Below, piece by piece: positions 22,458-32,612 of a DNA stretch of 64,000 nt. Each line of letters starts with the position of its first letter. The first letter of the stretch is position 1. The notes below the pieces were generated by a model, which had not been told where the DNA came from, ran no database searches, and saw only the letters and a list, made by a program, of their open reading frames with translations. Source of the DNA: Dama dama (lineage: Eukaryota; Chordata; Mammalia; Artiodactyla; Cervidae); contig NC_083697.1 of the NCBI RefSeq assembly GCF_033118175.1, positions 26,696,001-26,760,000 on the forward strand, in the 5' to 3' direction. The translations under genes and the position numbers were made by a program.

Positions 22458-22935
22458 CGCAGAGCTGATGGACCTTGAGAAAAGTGGGGTTCGGGTCTTG
22501 GCTGGGGAAGCCGAGAAACTCTTCTTTCCTCTCTCGGCTCCGCAGCGCTAACAAAACCCGCGGACTTCAGGAGGGGGAGAAGGGGAAAAAAAAAAAAAAA
22601 AAAAAAAACCCAAAACAAAACCACAACAACCCCCGGCCGAGTGGACTCCTGTTCCACTCGCCGTGACACTCGCCGAGCGCGGCCCCCCGAAAGCGGGACG
22701 CGGGGCCGGCAGAAGGGGGCGGACGCAAACGCACACTCAGATCCAGACCCCCAGCGGAGAAAAGGGTCGGGAAGCGCCGGGTCCGAGTGCTCCCCGGGGT
22801 GGGTGAGGATACCCCCGGGGCTCGTCTGCCTTCCCCCGAGGGAGCGGGTGGGGGAAGAGTCAAGGGGAAAGTCGTGCCCCCCGACAGCTGAACTAGTTTA
22901 GCAAGGAAAGCAGGGACAAAAGTCACTTTCCGGAG

Positions 22936-22980
22936 CATAAAAGGCCGGGAAAGCGGCCGGCCGGACTCACAAAGGTAAGT
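22936..22980 (+). promoter_or_regulatory. TATA-like motif and rightward splice donor
   Basis: 'CACAAAG|GTAAGT' at 22,968-22,980 is a consensus 5' splice site (GT at 22,975-22,976), so a rightward exon probably ends at 22,974. A TATA-like 'CATAAAAGG' lies at 22,936-22,944, but start sites 25-30 bp downstream would leave only a ~10-nt exon, so it is unlikely to drive this donor. The exon more probably begins further upstream in the island. Confidence 0.4.
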
Positions 22981-23049
22981 TTTTCTGCGTGCGGAGGGCA
23001 CGAGCATTCATGAAGAGGAGAGAGAGCACACACAACTACAGGTTTAAAA

Positions 23050-23065
23050 GGGGGGTGGGGGGGGG
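23050..23065 (+). other. G-run with quadruplex potential
   Basis: Six G, one T, then nine G in the CpG island, just right of the rightward donor. The run can be split into four G-tracts and so could form a G-quadruplex on the plus strand or in RNA. Confidence 0.5.
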
Positions 23066-23323
23066 AATTAAAACTATATTTGTCAGCCATGTTGAAGAGG
23101 CTCCAGTAATTTGCGAAGCTTCCCTTCTTCCCTCTTGGTATTTGTGGGTGACACTGCAGGCTTTGCTCCCCAGTCCCTGTGAGCCCGAGAGAAAGCGGAG
23201 GGGAGAGGAAAGGGAGAGTTTCGCGGCATAAGAGAAGCGCTCTGACCTCGTTCTCGTCCCTCAGCCTTGCAGCAATCCAGCAGTTTGCAGTCGGGTCTCC
23301 TTTCTAACAAATCCTAAAGGGCA

Positions 23324-23472
23324 GCCATCTTGCTTCCTTCTGCTTCTCTACGAAAGCAGCCTAGCCTCCGCATCAATATTCATAAGGCAGTTTGACGTCT
23401 GTTCTCATCACTCGGCGGGGCTGGCGTCTCGGGGCGGCCGCGGCCAGGGGGCGGACGTGACTCGCATGCGAG
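23324..23472. promoter_or_regulatory. Cluster of promoter motifs: YY1-like, CRE-like, CpG palindrome
   Basis: 'GCCATCTTG' at 23,324-23,332 resembles a YY1 site. 'TGACGTCT' at 23,393-23,400 is one base from a full CRE. 'CTCGCATGCGAG' at 23,461-23,472 is a perfect 12-bp palindrome resembling an NRF1 site core. Such clusters are common close to TATA-less start sites. Confidence 0.4.
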
Positions 23473-23530
23473 CCGGGCCTGGGCGCGCGGCGCTCGCTAG
23501 GAGGAGGCGGCGAGGCCGCCCGAGCTCTAG

Positions 23531-23620
23531 CCGCCGCCGCCGCCGCCGCTCCCCGCCTCCTCCTCCTCCGGCTTCTCCGCCTCCTCCGCCCCGCTTCCTC
23601 CTCCTCCTCCTCCTCCTCCT
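23531..23620 (+). repeat. Trinucleotide tracts (GCC)n and (TCC)n
   Basis: A (GCC) run at about 23,531-23,549 and a (TCC) run of about 8 units at 23,596-23,620, separated by C/T-rich sequence. These create long Arg-, Pro- and Leu-rich open frames on both strands that should not be taken as proteins. Likely length-polymorphic. Confidence 0.8.
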
Positions 23621-24180
23621 GGCCGCCTCCTCCTTCCCCTCCGCCCCGGACGCCGCCTTCTCCGCCCGGGCCTCCACCGCCGCCCCGGGGCTCTCGGCCC
23701 GGACTCCCCGGGAATTGGCTCCTCGCCCCGGGGCTCCCGGCACAAAAGCCGGAGGCACCTGGGGCCGAACGAAGGGGCGCGCGCTCGAGGCTGGGACTGC
23801 GGAGCCGGGGAGGGGAGCGGTGCGCCGGGAGGAGCGCGGGGGAAGGTCCGGACCCCGGGACCCTTGGATGGGTCTCCACCCGGGTGGAGGCGTGGGACTG
23901 GCGCGACGGCGGAGGTGGTGTGGGTCCCTGGCAGGAGGATGCGAGACCCTAGCTGAACCTTTGAAACTTTTTTTGGAATCGCACCCACGGCCACCTTAGA
24001 GTAGGTGCGCACCTCCCCAGTCCCCAGCGCCCGCGCATCCGCCCGGACTCCCACCTCCGGGCAGGTATCCCCGCGCACGCCCCGGAGCGCACCCACCTTC
24101 GCCCGCGCAGGCCCGCACCCCACCCCCCGGTAGGTCCATCGCCTCGCCTCGCGCCCGCTTTAGCATCCTCTCCACACGGT

Positions 24181-25140
24181 CGTCTTAATCTCGCTCTGCA
24201 GAAGCACTCCCCAGTTTCTCAGAGGGCATGCCCTTAGTGCTTTAGGGGCCTGTAGTCTCAAAGACGCGACAAATTAGGAAATTGACCGAGGCCCGCTTCT
24301 CACCGCCCCAGTCCACCTTCTGTTTACTTTGGCCACGTGGGCTGAGAAGAAGGATTCACGCAGATCCGAGAGGACTTTCTCAACAGTGACTCCTTACTTC
24401 TCCCTAAATTCGGTCGTAAGGAATAAACCTGCAATTTCAAATGGTTAAGTTTACTCGCGTAAGAGCCTCTATTTTGCAAAAATGTCCAGCCTTATAATTA
24501 AGTAATGAAGAAATCGACCCGTAAAGAACTAAACTCCGAATGACGGACGCTCGATTTTCCCTGACGTTCGGGATTCTATAATCACTCGCATCCGTTGACA
24601 GTTTTTCTCCTCTATTGCCGAGTAGTACATTTTCTTCCCCTTTTAATGCTTTGTTAAAAAGAATCATCATTTATGTTGCAGATGAGATAAAGAACAAAGC
24701 CCACGTGAATCGTTATAGTTTTTGAGATTCGCCCTCTGTTAGAAGTTCTCACGTTATTGGCATTCAAATTTTAGAGATTTTTCGGGGCACATCTTTTTGG
24801 GGATCGCTACATTATGATCAGGATATTCTTAAGTCAACACAAGTTATTTTGTATAGCTCACATTGTTTTTGTCCGTAATTTCTTTAGAAGTGAAGGCTTT
24901 ACCTAATTTTATCAGTTCGGAATATTTCCTCTTTGAAAAGGCTTTGAAAAGGAAACTGTATGTTACGTTGTTACGAAGAAGAGCGTTTAAAGTGTGTTCC
25001 AATGAAACATTGTTTATTCCAATTTGAGACAAAGTTGACTTCGACTTCTGGTTTCGAACTTGTCTAAGCAAGATCGTTCGTTTCCCTAAGCATTCACGTA
25101 AAATAAATTTTCATCTTTTTTAACTGCACACCAACGTGTC
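24181..25140. promoter_or_regulatory. AT-rich shoulder that retains CpGs
   Basis: GC content falls to ordinary levels, yet about 42 CpGs remain in 960 bp by hand count, close to random expectation, whereas the next ~960 bp hold about 10. The edge near 25,130 is sharp. This is expected where germline methylation has been absent for a long time, for example in a broad hypomethylated valley over a developmental promoter. No coding sequence is recognised in it. Confidence 0.55.
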
Positions 25141-25274
25141 TTTGAAGTCTTGGTAATTGCTAATGAGCTGTAAGCTGTTTAAGAGATACCTTGTAATTTG
25201 TTTTTCAAGTGCCAAAAGTAAAGTTTTCTGAAGACTGTGACCTACCTTTGTGTCCAGCACAAAACAGCAGAATT

Positions 25275-25660
25275 GTGGAAAACATGGGCTTTGGAGTCAG
25301 ACAGACCTAGAAGGATCTGGACTCCACCCCTTACTAAATGTGTGACCTTGAGCATGGTACTTAACTCTTTGTGTATCAGTTCCCTCATCTGTCAAGTATG
25401 AAGTGGTAGTCTGGCAGCGGTGTGCTACTCTTGGTGATCCCATGGACTGTAGCCTGCCAGGCTCTTCTGTCCATGGAACTCTCCAGACAAGAATACTGGA
25501 GTGGGTTGCTTTTCCCATCTCCAGGGGAGGTTTCCTGGGTCTCCTGCATTGCAGGCGGGTTCTTTACTGTTTGAGTCACTAGGGAAGCCCATCTTAAAAC
25601 AGTGTGTTGTGAGAATTAAATATGACACTAAGGGCCCAGGTAGTTATTATTAATACTGTT
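25275..25660 (+). repeat. MIR SINE split by Bov-tA
   Basis: Sense MIR: 'ggctttggagtcagacagac', 'aaatgtgtgaccttgagcat', 'cagttccctcatctgtcaag'. It is then interrupted by Bov-tA and resumes 'gttgtgagaattaaatatga'. The older MIR is the host of the younger SINE. Confidence 0.8.
25399..25589 (-). mobile_element. Bov-tA SINE inside MIR
   Basis: Antisense Bov-tA: 'gatcccatggactgtagcct', 'tactggagtgggttgctttt', 'gggtctcctgcattgcaggc', ending 'cactagggaagccc'. Some bases are missing between the A-unit and the head. Confidence 0.88.
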
Positions 25661-27149
25661 ACCAGTCATAAACTCTCTACTTCCACGAGTTTTTCTTGTT
25701 GGACTAGAAGTATATAAGTAAATATATGTCTTCTTACATTGAATAACATGAGGCAAGTATTGTACTGACAGGCGTTTGATATGACCGCCTGAATGCTCCC
25801 TTACTTACGTATATGATAATTGGGGAGACGATCTGTAGGGTCACCTCCTTCTCATTTATCTTTTAAACACCTCCCTCTCTGTGTGTTGGAACAGGTGGTT
25901 CTTGTCTGTCTGGAATCACACTTGACTTGCAGTTGGTTTTGCGACAGGCCCTGAACCTTTTCTTGCCAACTTCTCTGCACCCCACCCCGCCCTTAACCAC
26001 GATGACATTTTGTTAATTTGAAAGAAAATTCCTTACTCCTCTTGGCTATTGTGACTTCTCAACAGCAAAAGGAAGTAAAATTCTAAAAGTCTACAGGTAT
26101 AAAATATTTTAGTAAAATTTTGTATTGTTGATTTAAAAAAAAAAAGCACCTTCTTTCTTAACCTCTATTTCTGGGAAAGAAAAGCTATAGTACACATAAT
26201 CAGCTGTTTACTGAGTATTAGTGCACATGTGTATGTGTAGTTCAGAGCCTGCTTTTATTAATTGTGTGCATTCCTGAGATTCCTCCTCTTATAGGTGTGG
26301 ATAATCTGTTTTTAAAAGATAACTTGTTGTTTTAACAACAGTCAGTTGTTAGCAAACTCCTTACCATTTCCCCCCCTCCAACTAGAAAGACCAGCAGTGC
26401 TTCCACACAGCAAAATCCTTGCTTCCTTACCAGAGAAAAAAGACTACTAGAACAAGTTCCACGGCATGCTCTTCTGGGTTAGAAAACTGACTTGATTGGC
26501 CTGGGCACCTGCTGCCTGACGCAGTTGCTGGTCTCTAAGCCTCTTAGGGTGGAGGCAGCTTCCTGTCTGCACTGTCCTTTAAAGAGCTGACAACAGCAGC
26601 TTGCTTTACAATGCAAATTTCTTGTACTAACAAAAAATAATAGGTGATTCTTAATTTCCTCCTCTCCTGCAGACTAGGAAATTTTCTTAAGGACTTGATT
26701 TTCTCTTCAACAGAGAGAACAGAGTTGTGGTACATACTCCTTTGAAAGAATTACAGTGGTTTAACAAAAACATTAAATTATGGCCTGTTGTTTCCCATCT
26801 CCAAAAACATATTTCTGAAGCATGACATGATAAAGATTCTCTGCATGCTTAAAAGACAGTTGACCTTCAAACAGCACAGCAGTCTGCTGTGAAGGGACTT
26901 TCTTGTTTCTTTTGTCTAGTGACATTACTGCACACCATACAAGGTATCTATTTAACATAAGTCGAATGCCAGTTAAAAAAAAAAAAACTCCAAGAGATGA
27001 AACATTTAGACAGAACACTTTAAATTACTGATATACATTGTTACTAATATAAATAATCATTGTCTAAAGACAAGGATCATAATATTATAATTCTCTTTTG
27101 TTAATGTGATTTTTACTTTTTTTTTCCTGACCTTGTTTCATATGGTTAA
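25661..27149. other. Unassigned DNA
   Basis: No gene or confident repeat. An A-run lies at about 26,977-26,988; open frames are short and motif-free. Confidence 0.5.
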
Positions 27150-27820
27150 TTTCTCTTTCTATAATTTGGACTTTTTTTATTTGTCCTTAATATATTTTTA
27201 AAAATAATAATTTGTTGAGTGGCAATTTCTGTAACATAAAATTAACCATTTGGAATTAATGCAGTGCCTTCACAATATGGTATAACCACGCCCTCTATCT
27301 CATTTCAAAGCATTTCCATCACTCCAAAGTAAAACCCTTTACCCATTAAGTGGTTTCTCTTCATCTCTCTTCCCACCAGCCACTCGCAGCCACCAATCTG
27401 CCTCCAGTCTCTATGGATTTATCTCTTCTGGATATTTCATGGAAAATCACCTTTCCAAAATTTCCTAAATTTTTCTTGTGTTTATTTGCAGTCACCCTCT
27501 CCTCCACTTTCAGTTTAGGGCAAACACTGATCTCATTTTGTTTGTGTAATATTGTCTTTTTACTTGTATGAATGAAATTATAAAGTATCATTCTGGCTTC
27601 TTTCACTTAGAATAATACATTTGATATCCATCCATATTTTTCTGTTTAACAATAGTTCATTCCAGTTTATTGTTGAAATGTATTTTATTATATGTATTTA
27701 CCAAAATTTGTTACCTATTCAGTATTTGGAAGGGATTTGGCTTGGTTTCAGGTTTTCACAATTATGAATAAGGCTACTAAAACATTTCCATGCAGTCTTT
27801 TGTATGAAAAAATTACAATT
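27150..27820 (-). repeat. Antisense L1 3' UTR (older subfamily)
   Basis: Long antisense L1 3' UTR: 'tctggcttctttcacttaga', 'catccatatttttctgttta', 'aatagttcattccagtttat', 'tttcacaattatgaataagg'. It ends where a younger sense L1 begins. Confidence 0.8.
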
Positions 27821-27824
27821 GTGT

Positions 27825-28100
27825 TTTGGACTCTGTGGGAGAGGGAGAGGGCGGGATGATATGGGAGAATGGCATTGAAACATGTATATTATCATATGTG
27901 AAATGAATCGCCAGTCCAGCTTCGATGCATGATACAGGGTGCTCAGGGCTGGTGCACTGGGATGACCCAAAGGGATGGGATGGGGAGGGAGGTGGGAGGG
28001 GGGTTCAGGATGGGGACACATGGACACCCGTGGCGGATTCATGTCAATGTATGGCAAAACCAATACAATATTGTAAAGTAAAAAAATAAATAAATAAAAC
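27825..28100 (+). mobile_element. Bovine-type L1 3' end
   Basis: Sense L1 3' UTR: 'ttggactctgtgggagagg', 'catgatacagggtgctcagg', the G-rich block near 27,980, 'catgtcaatgtatggcaaaa', then an A/AAAT tail. About 270 bp, inserted at the end of an antisense L1. Confidence 0.9.
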
Positions 28101-28589
28101 TGAAAATACATGCATACATACATACTTAACATAAGGCTCAGAGATGCCCAACCCTAGATGCTTACCAAAGATAATTTGAAAATTTTTAAAGAAATAGATA
28201 CAAATGATATAATCCTAACACTCAAACGAAATGTGTCTACTGACTTAATGGGGGTTAAAATGAGATGTCAGATGAAACTCAGAAATCTAATCTGATTAAA
28301 ATACTGCCAAAGGTGTTATAAAAAGAATATTAGGATTGCTAGAGATCTCATGGAAATGCCTCTAGAAGTATTGCCAATGTATTCCTGACATCCGTGTCTT
28401 TCCTTCTCATGAATTCTGAATCCACAATCCAGTAACTACTCTTTTTCTTCTCATCCAAATTTGGTAATGTCCTACTTTCTTTGAGAAAATAATTTTTCAG
28501 CTTCAGTGATAAACTTCAGTAATGAAGTTTATAGTAATTACTTTAGCACCAGTCTACGTTGATATAAGATTTTATAGTTTTAAAAGCAT
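28101..28589. other. Unassigned DNA
   Basis: About 490 bases with no gene or repeat recognised. Confidence 0.5.
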
Positions 28590-29097
28590 TTGGGGGTACG
28601 TCTCTGGTGATACAGTGGAGGAGAATCCACCCACCAATACAGGAAACGATTCCATCACTGGTACAAGAAGATTCCACATGCCCATGGAACAGCTAAGCCC
28701 ACTTGTCACAACTACTGAGCATGCGTGCTGCACCTGCACGCTCGAGAGTCTGTGCTCCGCAACAAGAGAAGCCACTGCAGTGAGAAGCCTCTGCACCACA
28801 ACAAAGAGTAGCCCCCTGTTCTCTACAACTAGAATTCTGACTGCCAATGGTCCAGAGATTCCATATGCCACAGGGCAACAGTCCACTCCCACAACTACTG
28901 AGGTGGAGCTCCAGAGCCCCTGAGATGCAACTACTGAAGCCCACACAGCTAGAGCCTACGCTTGTATTCTGCAACAAGAGAAGTCACTGCAACGAGGAGC
29001 CTGCACGTTGCGCTAGACAGTAGCTCCCACTCAGGACTAGAGAGCGCCCACACAGCAACGAAGACCCAGCGCAGCCAAAAATAAAGTAAATGAATAG
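28590..29097 (+). mobile_element. Long CHR-type SINE with internal duplication
   Basis: Sense copy with head 'gtctctggtgatacagtgga', the body 'cacaactactgagcatgc', 'gcaacaagagaagccactgc', then a second run of body units ('cccacaactactgaggtgg', 'gcaacaagagaagtcactgc') and the tail 'gaagacccagcgcagccaaa'. At ~508 bp it is well over the ~300 bp of the other long copies here because the central units repeat. Confidence 0.8.
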
Positions 29098-29140
29098 TTA
29101 ATTTAGAAAACATCTTTGTACACTAGTCTTTTTATGGTTA

Positions 29141-29258
29141 GTGAAAGTGAAGTTGCTCAGTCATGTCTGACTCTTTGCAACCCCATGGACTGTAGCCTAC
29201 CAGGCTCCTCTGTACATGGGATTCTCCAGGCAAGAATACTGGAGTGGGTCACCATTTT
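29141..29258 (-). mobile_element. Truncated Bov-tA SINE
   Basis: Antisense Bov-tA 3' half: 'gtgaagttgctcagtcatgt' to 'tactggagtgggtcaccatt'. The tRNA-like head is absent (5' truncation). Confidence 0.88.
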
Positions 29259-29299
29259 AGGTATACGCTAATAAAAGTTTAATAGTCAAAATCATATAC

Positions 29300-29425
29300 C
29301 ACATTCAAAATGGCCTTTAATTCCCATCTTATAAAAGTGAAAAGTGAGGTTAAGTGACTTTGCCTGCGAATAGAGGATCACCTCTCAAACCCAAGTTTTG
29401 TGAATCCAAGATTAGATGTTTTTCA
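29300..29425 (-). repeat. Antisense MIR fragment
   Basis: Diverged antisense MIR: 'ttaattcccatcttataaaa', 'gaggttaagtgactttgcc', 'tctcaaacccaagttttgtg'. Confidence 0.55.
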
Positions 29426-29609
29426 TATACCCAAATTGTCCTCATATCTTTTCCTGTTCACTTTCCTCCAAAATTTTTGTACCATTACTAGTACTAACTA
29501 GTATCACAATCTTCCCTTCAAAACTCACAGTAATTTTCCAATATTCTGTTACTTAAAGAAACAAAACCAAAACTCAACATCTGCACTTACATATACCTAG
29601 CATTATGTT

Positions 29610-30050
29610 TCTTTGTTAAATACTGGCTATGCACCAAGCATTATGATAATTCTTTTAGATTTATTATCTGTTCACATCAGGTGGCCAAAGTATTGGAACT
29701 TGATGCTGGGAAAGATTAAAGGCAGGAGGAGAAGGGGAGGACAGAGGATGAGATGGTTGGATGGCATCACTGACACAATGGACATGAGTCTGAGCAAGCT
29801 CTGGGACTTGGTGATGGACAGGGAAGCCTGGCATGCTGCAGTCCATGGGGTCGCAGAGTCAGACAAGACTGAGCAACTGAACTGAACTATCTTTTAATAC
29901 TTAGAATAACCAAATAAGGCAGGTAATAGTTTATTGAGAATTAAAAGTCAAGTAACTTGGTTAGGATTAAAGAGCTTGAACCAAGGTCCAAATCTGAATC
30001 TAGATTTGTCTGTTTCTAAAGCTCATGTCCTTGCAAGCTACACTGTGCTC
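29610..30050 (-). repeat. Antisense MIR/L2-like repeat split by BovB
   Basis: 'tatgcaccaagcattatgat' and 'ttattatctgtt' to the left, and 'cttagaataaccaaataagg', 'aagtcaagtaacttggttag', 'gaaccaaggtccaaatctga' to the right, form one antisense ancient repeat opened by the BovB insertion at 29,671-29,888. Confidence 0.55.
29671..29888 (+). mobile_element. BovB 3' end with 5' inversion
   Basis: From 29,702 the sequence is sense BovB ('gatgctgggaaagattaaag') to the terminal 'actgaactgaact'. The 30 bases before it ('ttcacatcaggtggccaaag', 'tattggaact') are BovB in the opposite orientation, from about 40 bp upstream in the element. Imperfect TSDs ('tatctgtt' at 29,665-29,672; 'tatctttt' at 29,887-29,894) flank the whole, so it is one insertion with a 5' inversion typical of twin priming. 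Confidence 0.85.
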
Positions 30051-30113
30051 TCTCCCCAGTTTACAGATACAGATATCTATATTTGATGCCATGATAAACT
30101 TTTCACACAATTA

Positions 30114-30150
<37 letters not shown>
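30114..30150 (+). repeat. (TG)n microsatellite
   Basis: About 16 TG units with one TA interruption, followed by a G-rich stretch. Probably length-polymorphic. Confidence 0.95.
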
Positions 30151-31083
30151 TGGGGGTGGGGTTGTTTTGTTGTTGTTGGGAGTTTTGTTTTTTTGCAATA
30201 ACACTGGTGTTCCCCGTTCTTCCTTATAAAACAGAAGCAGAAACAAAAACTCTTCTTTCTTAACCTCTACTTGGTTTTGTTTATTTCTTAGCATCATTTT
30301 CTCTCTACCCTTTTTCTTAAGCTTCCCAACTGTATATTAGAAATTGGCATGTTTGAGCTGTTTCGATCAGTGATTATATTTATGTAATAAATAAATACAG
30401 CCACACACCCTTGCTTACTCCCTCCACCCTTTTAATGTATGTCTCACTCCAAATTTGTCTTACTAACAAATTGTTTACAAATATAAGTTCTGCTATCTGT
30501 TTTCAATATTGATTTGGTAAAAGGTAGTTGCATCCTTGATCTGCTCCTGATTTCCAGGGATACCTTAGGGTTCATCCCCACCAAAGAGGGAAGCTGACAG
30601 GTGGAAAGAGTGCCACCTACTGAAATTGTCATAGGACATATGGATGTTTGAGGATAAAATACTCAGACTAGGATGGCACCAAATCTTTCCACTGGGAAAA
30701 TAAATGAGGATCACCTCTGGAGCATTTGAAAAAATACATATAACTAGGTTCCACTTTTATACTCCCCCAGCAGCATCTTGGAAGATTCTGATTAACATGT
30801 GGGATGGGGCTGGAATAACAATATTTTTCAAAAAATTTACGGAAATCAGATGTACAGCTTTGCTTTAAAATCACTGGTATAGCCTAGTGTGTAAAAATAT
30901 GAAAACAATTAATGCTTACACACAATATTAATAGTTAATAGGCACATACTGTTGTTATTCATGGAGCATTCCATGACAAATAGCAAACAGTGTGTATCTT
31001 TCTGCATTCTGGTGAAGGCCTCATATGTTTGTGAAAATCCAGCAAATCTGCCTGTGATTCCCTTTCTATATTTCAGGTTGGTT
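30151..31083. other. Unassigned DNA
   Basis: No gene or confident repeat in about 930 bases. Confidence 0.5.
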
Positions 31084-31096
31084 AAATCCTTCTAAG

Positions 31097-31367
31097 AGGA
31101 GAGGGAAATGGCAACCCACTCCAGTATTCCTGCCTAGAGAATCCCGTGGATGGAAGAGCCTGGTGGGCTGCTGTCCATGAGGTCGCAGAGAGTCGGATAT
31201 GACTGAGGTGACTTAGCATGCATGCATGCATTGGAGAAGGAAATGACAACTCACTCCAGTGTTCTTGCCTGGAGAATCCCAGGGACAGAGGAGCCTGGTG
31301 GGCTGCCATCTATGGGGTCGTACAGAGTCGGACGCGACTGAAGTGACTTAGCAGCAGCAGGAGCAGC
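31097..31367 (+). mobile_element. Bov-A2 SINE (A-unit dimer) with perfect TSD
   Basis: Two A-units in tandem, each 'atggcaacccactccagta'-like to 'cagagagtcggatatgactg'-like, joined by a (CATG)n stretch at 31,217-31,232 and ending '(GCA)n'. It has no tRNA head, as expected for Bov-A2. A perfect 13-bp TSD 'aaatccttctaag' lies at 31,084-31,096 and 31,368-31,380. Confidence 0.95.
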
Positions 31368-31380
31368 AAATCCTTCTAAG

Positions 31381-32299
31381 TTCTCTTATAACAGGTTAAA
31401 AATAAAGACTCTCCTTTGAGAAAAAGATAAGTAATTAGCTGCCAAAGAATGATCCCAACTATTAGTTGTGAAAAGGAAGAAGCAGGGGAAAATGCAAATG
31501 ATAGGACTGGTAGCTTTGTGCAGAGGGGAGGAAAGAGTGTTGAAGGTTTCCTGAATTCAACTGGCAAAGACTATTTGGGATTTTTGTTCTAATAAGAAAA
31601 ATCTATTGGTTTAGTTTTATTACAGTTTTCTTAAAAAAATGTAAACCAATCTTTAATCCAGGCGATTAGACAAATTGATTCTGCTTTCTTTCTTTCTCCA
31701 AAATAATAGTCAGGCAGTAGTTTATGAATATATTACAAAGTACCATGCTAACTATTAGAGCTCTTCCTGAAAGGAAGAGCTTTACAGATTAAACTAATTT
31801 TAGGCCCCCATGAGTTAGATTCTTTCCTTTCTTATGATACTCTGTATGGAAAAGAAAGAAAAATTAAGAGTATCACTACTTGACATCGAATTTTCTTCAA
31901 ATAGTTTAAGTGTGTTTTCATATTTTCAAGAGATGTGTGAGAAAGTGTAATGAGATCTGTCTCATGCCAACTCAGAGCCTGTGGGAAGGCCAAGTAGTTT
32001 CCTGCAAAGATCTAAAGCACCAACCTCTGTTTAACTTGTTTTCTTATTTTATATCTTAGAATAGAATACTATTACTATTTGGCAGAAAGTCTCCTTGATC
32101 TGTCAGTAATTAGGCATGCCTCTAAGTTGAACGTGGGTTGATTGCCAAGCAATTGTTCTGCATTTCACAATGACTTTAATCCCCAAGAGAATAAATTATA
32201 TTTAAGCACTGACCACAGAATAGGTGTTCTTGAAAGAGCAGTTAGAGTGGAAGGTGAAAAGAAATACACACACACATTAAATCAGAACATCAAAAACAG
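31381..32299. other. Unassigned DNA
   Basis: No gene or confident repeat. A short (CA)n lies at 32,267-32,276 just before the next L1. Confidence 0.5.
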
Positions 32300-32612
32300 A
32301 TGCTATTTTGGACTCAGTGGGAGAAGGAGAGGGTCGGATGACTTGGGAGAAGAGCATTGAAACATAAACATTACCATATGTAAAATAGATAACCAGTTTG
32401 AGGTCAATGCATGAAGCAGGGCACCCAAAGCTAGTGCTCTGTGACAACCTAGAGGGACTGGGAGGTAGGAAGGTGGGAGGGGAATTCAGAATGGAGGGGA
32501 CACATGTATCCCTATGGCCAATTCATATTGATGTATGGCAAAACCCACCCCAGTATTGTAATTATCCTTCAGTTAGAATAAATCAATCTTTAAAAAAGTA
32601 AAAAATAAAAAA
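32300..32612 (+). mobile_element. Bovine-type L1 3' end
   Basis: Sense L1 3' UTR: 'ttttggactcagtgggagaa', 'aatgcatgaagcagggcacc', 'cagaatggaggggacacatg', 'attgatgtatggcaaaaccc', then an A-rich tail. More diverged than the 27.8 kb copy. Confidence 0.85.

Larger units (their letters stand above)
22080..24180. promoter_or_regulatory. CpG island, probable bidirectional promoter
   Basis: Abrupt change from AT-rich, CpG-poor DNA to GC-rich DNA dense in CpG, with GC-box-like C-runs, a 23-nt A-run (22,586-22,608), a G6-T-G9 run, (GCC) and (TCC) tracts and several transcription-factor-like motifs. Splice-donor consensus sequences point outward on both strands (minus at 22,352; plus at 22,975), which fits divergent first exons separated by about 620 bp. 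No start codon or coding exon can be assigned with confidence, so the first exons may be mainly untranslated. A single promoter with antisense transcription is an alternative. Confidence 0.85.

Noticed and set aside
22345..22554. Minus-strand frame with a hydrophobic segment running to the splice donor
   Set aside because: It looks like a signal peptide but opens with TTG, and no ATG lies in frame before the hydrophobic part.
22936..22944. TATA box for the rightward transcript
   Set aside because: Starts 25-30 bp downstream would leave an exon of about 10 nt before the donor; the motif is more likely incidental.
23457..23999. 180-codon plus-strand frame rich in Arg, Pro and a run of Leu that mimics a signal peptide
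   Set aside because: The Arg, Pro and Leu runs are just translations of the GCC and TCC tracts; the listed start is GTG and no protein family is recognisable.
23373..24123. Long minus-strand frames of 116-198 codons in the CpG island
   Set aside because: Stop codons are rare in GC-rich sequence; the translations are low-complexity Gly/Arg/Ala/Glu and match nothing.
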